Made by a program: the position numbers and the translations under genes. A stretch of 64,000 nucleotides of DNA from Platerodrilus igneus (lineage: Eukaryota > Arthropoda > Insecta > Coleoptera > Lycidae), in NCBI GenBank assembly GCA_036346225.1, contig JARFIW010001670.1, positions 3,472,001 through 3,536,000 on the forward strand, read 5' to 3'. The notes beneath the pieces are model-generated. The model did no database searches. It had not been told where the DNA came from and saw only the letters and a program-made list of their open reading frames with translations. This document shows positions 50,647 through 59,015 of this stretch, piece after piece. Position 1 is the first letter of the stretch; every line of letters begins with the position of its first letter.

Positions 50647-51423
50647 TAAGAACTTGCGTACGATGTTGCATGTTTGAAGTATCGTAGCCTTTTGGCAAAC
50701 AGTATGTAACTCAGAAGGTAGTGAAAGGTTAAGTAAGTATTTTTCCATGTTTTTGCTGGTTACTCCATCGACAGCAATCACTGAATTTAAATTCCATAAG
50801 CGTTTCACTTCTATGGCCAAGTCCGTGTATTTTTCAATTTTATGTTTTTCGGTTTTTATAACATTATGTGGTAAAGGGGTTGCAATATCAATTATGTGAC
50901 CTGTTCTTTTTAATTTATCAATACATAGTATGTCAGGTCTATTAAAAGCAATTGTATGGTCTGTAAGTATTGGTCGATCCCAGTATAACAATGTCTTTTC
51001 ATCTTCAAGAACTGCACATGGTGAATATTTATAAAATGGCGGAGAGCTTTGAATTAAATTATAGTTGATGGCTAACTGTCGATGAATTACTTTGGCAAAT
51101 TGATTGTGTCTTCCTAGGTAAGCGCTTTCTGCTAGTTTGGGGCATCCAGCAGTAATGTGTTGAATTGTTTCACCCACTTGATCACATTTGCGGCATTTGT
51201 CAGTAACATCCATGCAAAGAATATGTTTTTCGCAGTTTTTCGTTCTTATCACTCCATCTTGAATAGCCATTAAGAATCCTTCAGTTTCACTATAAAGGTT
51301 CCCAAGTGTAGTCCATTTAAGTGATAGTTTCTTGTTTATTTCAGGTTCTTCTAATGATTTAGGGTATTTTCCGTGTAAAGTCTTTTCCTTCCACGCTTCT
51401 AGTTGATCTGAAAAATTGGACAC
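50641..51423 (-). CDS. LINE C-terminal region: zinc knuckle and restriction-like endonuclease
   Basis: 260 codons, open throughout. The part after the reverse transcriptase includes LYSETEGFLMAIQDGVI, a CCHC knuckle CRKCDQVGETIQHITAGC, then the restriction-like endonuclease block: YWDRPILTDHTIAFNRPDIL followed by HIIDIATP, giving the PD...D catalytic pattern of RLE-bearing LINEs (R2, R4 and relatives). The enzyme would nick the genomic target to prime reverse transcription. The listed start is a GTG next to the ATT array, so it is a truncation edge and not a true start. RT itself is missing. The stop codon TAG is part of a 3' hairpin. Confidence 0.85.
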   Translation of the reverse strand: MSNFSDQLEAWKEKTLHGKYPKSLEEPEINKKLSLKWTTLGNLYSETEGFLMAIQDGVIRTKNCEKHILCMDVTDKCRKCDQVGETIQHITAGCPKLAESAYLGRHNQFAKVIHRQLAINYNLIQSSPPFYKYSPCAVLEDEKTLLYWDRPILTDHTIAFNRPDILCIDKLKRTGHIIDIATPLPHNVIKTEKHKIEKYTDLAIEVKRLWNLNSVIAVDGVTSKNMEKYLLNLSLPSELHTVCQKATILQTCNIVRKFLN

Positions 51424-51424
51424 A

Positions 51425-51455
<31 letters not shown>

Positions 51456-51482
51456 TTTATTATTATTATTATTATTATTATT
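51425..51482. repeat. (ATT)n array 2, with one interruption
   Basis: ATT repeats with a CTTT interruption near 51455. Separates RLE LINE copy 1 from APE LINE copy I. Confidence 0.95.
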
Positions 51483-51984
51483 AAACGTTCAACAGCTAAG
51501 CGAACATAAAAATTCTAATACATTGTACAATAGCATTATAAACAAATTTAACGAAGCATATGAAGCTTGTCAAGTTACACAAAATTAAAATCCTGAAATG
51601 TTTCTACTAAAAATTATAAAAAAAAAAGCAATTGTAAATTTGTATGCGAATTGGATAATAAATAACAAAGAAATGCAGGAGAACTGAATGTGGAAAATTG
51701 TAATAGAGAGAGAGAGTTGAGTCAGAACAAGGACTATACGCAGAAAGTTCTAAAATCATACTGAATAATAAAAGAAGACCATTCGTTTACTAGGTGATAT
51801 TTAGTTCATATAACAAATATATTATGTATTATTAATTAATTATTTTATTTACTTTTTGAAATATTCTAGATTATAACGAATGTATATACATAGTTTTAAC
51901 ACCATGTCAAGCAACTCATGAAGTTAGCTTATGGTGAAAACAGAACAAACTTGTAAATAAATTGAAATTGAAATTGAAATTGAA
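51483..51984 (+). mobile_element. APE-type LINE copy I (internally deleted)
   Basis: Begins right after an ATT array. The first 100 bp encode NSNTLYNSIINKFNEAYEAC, which aligns with the endonuclease-RT linker of ORF2 in copy III (DRLYNGIFHSFDKIYSNA), and end at TAA. Then, from about 51590, the sequence jumps to the 3' UTR, nearly identical to that of copy II (53605-53999). So RT is deleted. It ends with TTGTAAATAAATTG and four GAAATT repeats leading into the next ATT array. Confidence 0.8.
51900..51936 (+). ncRNA. 3'-terminal hairpin of LINE copy I
   Basis: Outer stem CACCAT (51900-51905) with ATGGTG (51931-51936); a GTC bulge on the 5' side; inner stem AAGC/GCTT with AACT/AGTT. About 50 bp before the end of the element. 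Confidence 0.6.
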
Positions 51985-51991
51985 ATTATTA

Positions 51992-52033
<42 letters not shown>
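51985..52033. repeat. (ATT)n array 3
   Basis: About 16 ATT units between LINE copies I and II, with one extra T near 51996. Confidence 0.95.
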
Positions 52034-52037
<4 letters not shown>

Positions 52038-53560
52038 AAGCGCTTAATATTAAAAAATCGCCCGGAATCGATAACATACGAGCGCAGGACATTATTTTTC
52101 TGAAAAACGATATCGGAAGCATAATTAAAAATCTAATTAACATTATAATAGAAACAAAAAACGTACCAAAAAAATTTAAAATTGCGATTGTAAGACCGAT
52201 ATTTGAAAAAGGCAGTCATACTGATTTTTCTAATTACAGACCTATATCCATACTACCAGTAATAGAAAAAAATTTTGAAAAACATGTTGCCAAACACATA
52301 AATAATAGTATTCAAATCAATAAACTACTTGCTAAAGAACAATATGGTTTTATAAGAGGACGTGGCACAAATAAATTGCTATCCAATTTTACTAACGAAA
52401 TATATACAAATTTGCATAACAATAATCACGTTATTTGTCTATTTATAGACTATTCAAAGGCGTTTGAGACAATAAATCACCAAATTTTAATAGCAAAGTT
52501 AGAAAAAATTGGGTTTACAGAGTCAGCACTAGCCCTGTTAAAAAGCTATCTTGATAGTCGAAAGTTTGTAGTTAAAATCAACAACACCATCAGCGATGAA
52601 AAGAGTTTAGATATCGGGGTACCACAAGGGTCAATCCTTGGGCCTATTTTATTTAATATATACGTCAATGATCAACCAAGAGTCATTCAACACTGTGTGG
52701 TATATATGTTTGCTGATGACATACTTTTAATAAGTAACCACAAGTCATTTAAAACAGCGGAACAAAATATGCAAAGCGATATGAACGCGGTCGCATTATG
52801 GTCGCATGACAATTATTTAAACATAAACGTAGATAAAACAAAAATCATGCATATATCATCGCCATACATAAAGAAACAAGAAAAACCAATGGTTGTATTG
52901 CATACGTGTACGTGTTTTCAAAAGCAAATAATAGGAATACAATGCGATAATAATAATTGCAAGGAAATTGCGACATGTATAATCTATAAATATTTGGGGA
53001 TTACTTTAGATAACTACTTCAGATGGGACGAACAAATAAAACTGTTTGTAATAAATTAATACCTATAATGGCTAAACTATACTATGTTACTGATGTAGTA
53101 CCGTTTAGTGTAAGGAAGACAATATACGTAGCACTAGCGGAATCTATAATAAGGTACGGTCTAGAAGGTTGGGGACATGCTAGTGACACATATATAAAAA
53201 AAGTACATCTAATACAAAATAGGTTAATGAAATTGGTTAACGGACGCAAGAAAAAAGATGAATGTAGAAATTCAATTAACACCATTGGATTACTAACTGC
53301 TAAAGGTATACTGCACTACAAAATAATAATAAATAATTTCTTTAACAGTGAATAACTTACACTAGCGGAAAGTATATATAACTTACGGGAAATTAAATAT
53401 AAGATACCACAGGTAAAAAATAACTATGGAAAAAGGACATTAGCACATCTTGTACCTACTTTAATGAACAAACTGCCAGACCAATGTAAAAATTTTACCA
53501 ATATGAAAACTTTAAAACAAGAAGTAAAAGTGTATTTAAACAATATTTTGGAATAAAACA
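52034..53560 (+). pseudogene. LINE ORF2 reverse transcriptase (copy II)
   Basis: RT domain of a non-LTR element: KKSPGIDNIRAQDI (fingers), NYRPISILPVIEK, FIDYSKAFETINH, GVPQGSILGPILFNIYVNDQ, and the catalytic YMFADDILLI with two Asp. A Cys/His-rich insert (HTCTCFQ ... CDNNNCKEIATC) and the thumb segment KYLGITLDNYFRWD follow. One base shift near 53040 moves the frame. It continues from 53044 as VCNKLIPIMAKLYYV ... SIIRYGLEGWGHASD to a TAA at 53353-53355, but conserved sequence goes on in the same frame to 53560 (LAHLVPTLMNKLPDQ). The N-terminal APE endonuclease is missing through 5' truncation. Frames extending left into the ATT array are artefacts. Confidence 0.9.
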
Positions 53561-53915
53561 CTAAATTTTAAAAATAGTTTTCTTCAGCTTTTTAAATTGT
53601 TAAATTAAAATCCTGAAATGTTTCTAATAAAAATTATAAAAAAAGGCAATTGTAAATATGTATGCCAAATGGATAATAAATAACAAAAGAAATGCAGGAG
53701 AACTGAATGTAGAAAATGGTAATAAAGAGAGAGTTGAGTCAGAACAAGAACTATACGCAGAAAGTTCTAAAGTTATACTGTGTAATAAAAGAAGACCATT
53801 CGTTACTAGGTGATATTTAGTTTATATAACAAATATATTATGTATTATTAATTAATTATTTTATATACTTTTTGAAATATTCTAGATTATAACGAATGTA
53901 TATATATAGTTTTAA

Positions 53916-53952
53916 CACCATGTCAAGCAACTCATGGAGTTAGCTTATGGTG
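53916..53952 (+). ncRNA. 3'-terminal hairpin of LINE copy II
   Basis: CACCAT with ATGGTG as outer stem, a GTC bulge, then AAGC/GCTT and AACTC/GAGTT around an ATG loop. It sits about 50 bp before the end of the element, as in copy I. Confidence 0.65.
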
Positions 53953-53999
53953 AAAAGAGAACAAAGTTGTAAATAAAATTGAATTGAATTGAATTGAAT

Positions 54000-54002
54000 T
54001 GA

Positions 54003-54041
<39 letters not shown>
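54000..54041. repeat. (ATT)n array 4
   Basis: About 12 ATT units between LINE copy II and RLE LINE copy 2. Confidence 0.95.
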
Positions 54042-54303
54042 TCTCTTTTGCTCAAAAACGTTTATTTCGTTTTGGTAACTAAAATTAGCGGAGGAGCTAT
54101 TTAGCTCTACCCGCTAATTTAAAAACTTCCTCACAATATGACATGATTGGAGTATGGTTGCTTTTTGACATATTGAGTGTAGTTTTACAGGTAATTGTAG
54201 TTTTTCCAAATTCTTTTGAAAATGAACTGAAGTTATACCATCAACTGAAATAACAATTGGTATGATGTATAGATTTTTTAGTTTCCACAATTGTATAACT
54301 TCA
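54042..54303 (-). mobile_element. RLE-type LINE (R4/Dong-like), copy 2, strongly 5'-truncated
   Basis: A - strand fragment carrying only the last 60 or so codons and the 3' UTR, again placed exactly between two ATT arrays. The frame includes IPIVISVDGIT, then HSICQKATILQ and HIVRKFLN followed by TAG, matching the end of copy 1 (HTVCQKATILQ, IVRKFLN). The 3' UTR is diverged but keeps the hairpin at 54084-54118. Confidence 0.88.
54084..54118 (-). ncRNA. 3' hairpin of RLE LINE copy 2
   Basis: ATTAGCGG (54084-54091) pairs with CCGCTAAT (54111-54118), with an additional inner GAGCT/AGCTC stem. Compared with copy 1, a T-A pair has become C-G with pairing preserved, and the arm again overlaps the stop codon. 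Confidence 0.55.

Positions 54304-54345
<42 letters not shown>
54304..54345. repeat. (ATT)n array 5
   Basis: About 14 ATT units immediately before the 5' end of the full-length LINE copy III. Confidence 0.95.
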
Positions 54346-54525
54346 GGCTCGACCGTCGAGCTAGAAGGTTGTGTTCAAGTCGCGCTCCGCGAATGTTTAA
54401 AAGTGCTAGACTTGTTTAATAAAAGTGAACTCAAAAACAATATTATAAGAGTGATAGAACTCTGTTGATGTTAAAGAAACCCTCAAATTGATTTAACCAG
54501 CCCCATATACAATATTTATAGAAGG

Positions 54526-55455
54526 ATGAGTTGTAAGAAATGCAATAAATCTTTAAGAAATGATGGAGTTAATATTACTTGTTCTATTTGTATCGAATCC
54601 TATCACATAGATTGCTCTGGTCTATCGGAAGCCACGTTTAAAAGTTTATCATCTACCAAAAGAGAACAATGGAGATGTAGAACGTGTAGGGAAGACAAGG
54701 AATCTGGAAAGTCCAACTCTAGCGTAGATTTGAAAGGAGAAACTGATATAAAACGTATGCTGGATGCAATTAATAAAAAGCTAGATTATTTTAAAAATAC
54801 TATGGAAAGCTTAGCAAATGATGTTAAAGGACTTAGTAATCTTTATGATGGCATAAAACAAGAAGTTTCATCTTTAAAAAGGGTTAACCAGGATCTATCT
54901 AGCAGTGTTACCAGATTAATAGAAGAAAATAGAAGCAAAGATAAAAAGATTACCGAGTTGGAAATAAAGATAAATAACTTTGAGCAAAGATCCAGAAATA
55001 TGAATTTAGAAATACATGGAATGGAAAAATCAGAAGGAGAAGATGAAGGTAAATTAAAAAGTGCTGTACTAAATATGGTCAGGATTCTGGAGGTGTCAGT
55101 GGAAGATGAGGACATTCAAGTTGTACACAGGCTGCCTAAAAGAAAACCAGATGCAGTACCAGCTATTATTGTAAGACTCTCTTCTCAAAATGTAAGGGAC
55201 AAAATTCTTAGTAAAAGGAAATTATTGTTTAAAAATGATAATGTACTACAAAACAAAAGCGAACGCCGTGTATTTCTATGCGAAAATCTTACCGCATTTA
55301 ATAAAAACCTGCTATGGCAAGCGAAGAATCGTGCCAGAGATAAGGGATGGCGATACGTTTGGGTAAAGTTTGGTAGAATTCTAATAAAGAAGTCCAATGA
55401 AATGCCGAATGTTATTAGAATTGAAAGCGAGATTGATTTATTAAAAATAAATTGA
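54526..55455 (+). CDS. LINE ORF1 protein (PHD finger, coiled coil), copy III
   Basis: 309 codons, intact, from the first ATG after the 5' UTR. Residues 3-53 form a C4HC3 PHD-type finger (CKKC, CSIC, YHIDC, WRCRTC). Residues about 75-160 are a Leu/Lys/Glu-rich coiled coil (LSNLYDGIKQEVSSLKRVNQ), which in LINE ORF1 proteins drives trimerisation. The C-terminal part (NLEIHGMEKSEGEDE, VHRLPKRKPDAVPAIIVRL, RVFLCENLTAFNKNLLWQAK) is the nucleic-acid-binding domain shared by many LINE ORF1 proteins. The product would coat the element RNA and act as a chaperone in the ribonucleoprotein. Copy IV has a related but diverged ORF1. An 83-bp spacer separates it from ORF2. Confidence 0.9.
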   Translation: MSCKKCNKSLRNDGVNITCSICIESYHIDCSGLSEATFKSLSSTKREQWRCRTCREDKESGKSNSSVDLKGETDIKRMLDAINKKLDYFKNTMESLANDVKGLSNLYDGIKQEVSSLKRVNQDLSSSVTRLIEENRSKDKKITELEIKINNFEQRSRNMNLEIHGMEKSEGEDEGKLKSAVLNMVRILEVSVEDEDIQVVHRLPKRKPDAVPAIIVRLSSQNVRDKILSKRKLLFKNDNVLQNKSERRVFLCENLTAFNKNLLWQAKNRARDKGWRYVWVKFGRILIKKSNEMPNVIRIESEIDLLKIN

Positions 55456-55538
55456 TACTGCACATATTGTAAATATATTCAATGTCTTTTGTATTAATAA
55501 GTTTTGTTGATAACGTTTTAGTTTAATTTTATTCAAAA

Positions 55539-58508
55539 ATGATTGAAGAATTGATAGTCTGCAATAATAATGTGCATTATCAATCCTTTGTAAGTATTAC
55601 AGATTGGCATATTGCATTGGACACATTTAAAAATAATTATTACTTGAACCACAATGTCCACTTATCGCTTATTTGTTTAAATATAAACGGACTTAAAGGT
55701 CATTTCGACGAGTTCTCGGTTTACATATCGCGTTCGAAACTGGATATAATTGTTTTAAACGAAGTTTCCATTCAAGAACCGGAATCTAGTATTTTTATGT
55801 TAGAAGAATACAACATGTATAGAAAACTTAGAGTGAATAGGAGAGGAGGTGGCATAATCATGTATATTAGGAAAGGGCTTAAATTTTGCGAAAGCCAGTT
55901 TAATTCTAAAACGTACGAGAATATAGAGGGAATACTTAGTTTAACTAAAGAATGTGTGATAAAACTTATTTTTATTTATAGACCACCTAATTATAATATT
56001 GATGAATTCCTTAATGAATTTGCAATACAGATAATTAATAATAGAGACCAAAAGAACGTTTTATTTGGCGGTGATGTAAATATTAACTTGGCAGATTATA
56101 ATAAAGCAACAAATAACTATGAACTACTTCTAAATGCAGAAGGTTTTATAAATGTATTTTCGGTTATACTAGAGAAGCCTTTTACAATGAAAGTTTAGTG
56201 TGTTCCTGTCTAGATCATTTATTTATTCGAGGTGTGTATGATAAAATATTTTCGGGAGTAATTCATACAAGAATTTCTGATCATTACACCGTGGCTATTG
56301 CAGCTTATTTTAATAATAAAATAAGTAATTATGCAGGAATAAATATTATGTGGAATGAAAAATTTATAAAAAAGGGACTAAGTAATTTAGAACTAAATCG
56401 TTTAGTTAAATTAAATGACCCGGACCGATTGTACAATGGAATATTTCATAGTTTCGATAAGATCTATTCTAATGCTCTTGGTGTCAGCAATAAGCAGGAT
56501 GTGGTAAATAGAACACCAAATAATTTCAAAAAAGAATGGATGACAAATACCTTGATAAAATATATTGTAAATAGGGACAAACTATATAAGAAATGGAGAA
56601 GCACAAAGTTAGCGGAACATCGGGACGAATATAAAAAATACAGAAATTGGCTAACAATAAAATTGCGTAGAGAGAAACAAAATTACTATAGAAATAAATT
56701 TTTTCTAACCAATACTAATTATAATAGTAATAAAACAAAGCAAACATGGGACGTGATAAATGAAATCATCCAACATAAAAAGAAAAAGGGTGTGGATGTC
56801 ACGATAAAGCAGGCTTTTCCAGATATTAGTGATGTTTCTATAGCAAACAATTTTGCAGCGTTCTTTTTTAACAGTATCGAATCGATTAAGCATGGATGCC
56901 CTGTACGGTTAGTTGAAGGTAATGAAGTAATCGATTCAGTAAATTGTAGTCTCTTTTAAAACGAGTAACTACTGACTTTGTGAAAAATGAATTGTTGAAA
57001 ATGAACGTAAAGAAATCTCCAGGGTACGATAGAATTAGGTTGCAGGATATTATCTTCTTAGGAGATGAAATGTTCTTAACTATAGCCAACCTTATAAATT
57101 TGATAATGAACACCACAAAATACCCTTAAAATTAAAATGGCAGTAATTCGACCTATTCATAAAGGAGGTAATTACAATGAAATTAGTAACTATCGGCCTA
57201 TTTCCATTTTACCCGTAATTGAAAAAATTTTCGAAAAACATTTAATAGGATTAGCGTATGACTTTGTCGAAAATAATAATGTTTTAAGAAAAGAACAATT
57301 TGGGTTTGTAAAAGGATTAGGGACAAGCAAGGCACTAGCAAAATTTTCTGATTTAGTTTATCAAAACTTGAAAGATAGCATATATGTTCTGTGTTTGTTT
57401 ATTGACTACAGCAAGGCTTTTGATACAATTGATCATGGCATATTACTACAAAAATTAGAGAAATATGGATTTAGAGGCCCTGCATTGCAACTCTTGTCTA
57501 GCTACCTTAGACATAGAAAGTTTGTGGTAAAAATAAATAACTCATACAGCGACGAACACTGTATATCGATGGGTGTGCCACAGGGGTCAATATTAGGCCC
57601 ACTTCTTTTTATCATGTATATAAATGATTTACCACAAATCATTCAAAAATGTCAAATTTTAATGTTTGCAGATGATGTTGTGTTAATTGCTGCACATAAA
57701 AGTCTTAAAACGGCAGAACAGTTCTTACAGTTGGACGCTAACAACTTGACAAAATGGTCACATGACAATAAATTAATGCTAAACATAGATAAGACCAAAG
57801 TCATGCATATAGCTACACCTTATATGATAAGAGGAAAGACTGAAATAACATTACACTCCTGCAAATGTTTTCAATTGCAACAAAGAGGAGTCTTTTCATG
57901 TTTTGCGGAGTGCGGTGTTGTCTCTGGCTGCTCTACATATCAGTACTTAGGTATTACCGTCGATAATTATTTCCGTTGGGACCATCAGATCAATAACGTG
58001 TGCAATAAATTAAAGCTAGTCTTAGTCAGAATATACTATGTCAGGCATTTACTTCCAGAAAAAATAATTAAGGTTATCTATATAGCGCTGGCAGAATCTT
58101 TAATCAGATATGGACTAGAGGCTTGGGGTTTTGCTAGCGATGTATATTTGAAGAAAATAGATGTAGTTCAAAGACAGCTACTTAAAATAGTATGCAATGC
58201 AAAGTCGGGGTCAACCTTGAGAAACTTATTATGTAGTTGTGAACTATTAAGTACTAAGGGATTATTTCATTACAAAATAATCCTAGAAAGCCTTTTAAAC
58301 GAAAACTTTTAGAAAAAGAGACGATGGCCACGGATTGAGAAGTCAAAGATATATTGTCCCGCGGACATTCAATAGATATGGTGAAAACAACCTTTCCTAT
58401 CTGGTGCCTAAACTTTTAAATGAACTGCCGGACGAAATTAAAACTGTTGCCAATATGCGTAAGCTAAAGCAAGACCTAAAAAAATTTTTAAACAATAAAT
58501 ACACATAG
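55539..58508 (+). pseudogene. LINE ORF2 (APE endonuclease, reverse transcriptase), copy III
   Basis: From the ATG at 55539: an APE-type endonuclease with LICLNINGLKGHFDEF, DIIVLNEVS, GGGIIMYIRKG, YRPPNYNIDEFL, FGGDVNINL, SCLDHLF and the closing ISDHYTV. A basic linker follows (KKEWMTNTL, WRSTKLAEHRDEYKKYRNW). The RT shows KKSPGYDRI, NYRPISILPVIEK, FIDYSKAFDTIDH, GVPQGSILGPLLFIMYINDL, catalytic MFADDVVLIA and YLGITVDNYFRWD. The C-terminus reads VPKLLNELPDEIKTV before TAG at 58506. The frame shifts by one base near 56168, 56945, 57122 and 58308, several of them in or beside A/T runs. Apart from these there are no stops, so the copy is recent or the shifts are sequence errors. Confidence 0.9.
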
Positions 58509-58895
58509 GTTGATAGGTTAAATTAATCCACTCATCCAATGAAGATATTAGTTATAATTATTCAAGGCGGGGCAAATGCTGGTGTATACTTACAGAGGGT
58601 TGAGCCAATATTAATGTTGATATATGTAAATAAATAAATACATACGGTTAAGATATGTTTTAGTTTTTAGTTTTAGTTTTAGTTCTTAGATTTAGTTTTC
58701 TAATTACTGGCCATTAGTTGTACTTTTGTAGTTTTAAGTTAATATCTTATTTTAATTTTTCAGTCTTTAGCTTTGAGTTTCTATACCTTGGCTTCTATTT
58801 CATAGTTTTTATAAAAATTATTGTTACAGAAAACTAAAAAATTGTAAATATGACTAAAACATATGTATAACTTATATATATTAAAATGTATATAA

Positions 58896-58928
58896 CACCT
58901 TGACAAGCAACCTAGGTTGCTTAAGGTG
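58896..58928 (+). ncRNA. 3'-terminal hairpin of LINE copy III
   Basis: CACCTT with AAGGTG as outer stem, a GAC bulge, and the inner palindrome AAGCAACCTAGGTTGCTT. Same architecture and distance from the 3' end as in copies I and II, with different but still complementary bases. Confidence 0.7.
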
Positions 58929-58967
58929 AATTAGGTGTATTAATCGAAAAATAAAGATTTATTTATT

Positions 58968-58970
58968 TAT

Positions 58971-59014
<44 letters not shown>
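58968..59014. repeat. (TTA)n array 6, joining two LINE tails
   Basis: About 13-15 TTA units with TTTA at the left. It is the tail of LINE copy III (+) and, read on the other strand, (TAA)n directly beyond the poly(A) of the I-clade LINE (-). Confidence 0.95.

Positions 59015-59015
<1 letters not shown>

Larger units (their letters stand above)
50572..51423 (-). mobile_element. RLE-type LINE (R4/Dong-like), copy 1, 5'-truncated
   Basis: A - strand LINE fragment lies exactly between two (ATT)n arrays. It holds the last 260 codons of its single ORF and a short 3' UTR. The 5' truncation point coincides with the array at 51424, so the frame runs into repeated Asn codons. Dong-type elements of R4 clade are known to insert in TAA repeats, which fits this placement. 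A second copy of the same family lies at 54042-54303. Confidence 0.85.
52034..53999 (+). mobile_element. APE-type LINE (CR1/L2-like) copy II, 5'-truncated
   Basis: Starts abruptly after the ATT array within ORF2, at the RT N-terminus, and runs through the end of ORF2 and a full 3' UTR with five GAATT repeats at its end. The 3' UTR matches copy I closely. Related to, but distinct from, copies III and IV, so at least two subfamilies are present. Confidence 0.9.
54346..58970 (+). mobile_element. APE-type LINE (CR1/L2-like) copy III, full length
   Basis: A complete non-LTR retrotransposon of about 4.6 kb. It begins directly after an ATT array with a palindromic start (GCTCGAC/GTCGAGC around one base, 54347-54361), then a 180-bp 5' UTR, ORF1 (PHD finger, coiled coil), ORF2 (APE endonuclease and RT) and a 450-bp 3' UTR with a terminal hairpin. 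It ends in a TTTA/TTA-rich tail that merges with the array at 58968-59014. ORF1 is intact, while ORF2 is interrupted by a few single-base shifts. The two-ORF layout with a PHD-type ORF1 and an APE/RT ORF2 fits the CR1/L2 group of the Jockey superfamily; the exact clade is uncertain. Confidence 0.9.

Noticed and set aside
51916..52143. Poly-Ile/Asn frames across ATT arrays
   Set aside because: Products of the (ATT)n microsatellite; the real LINE frame begins after the array.
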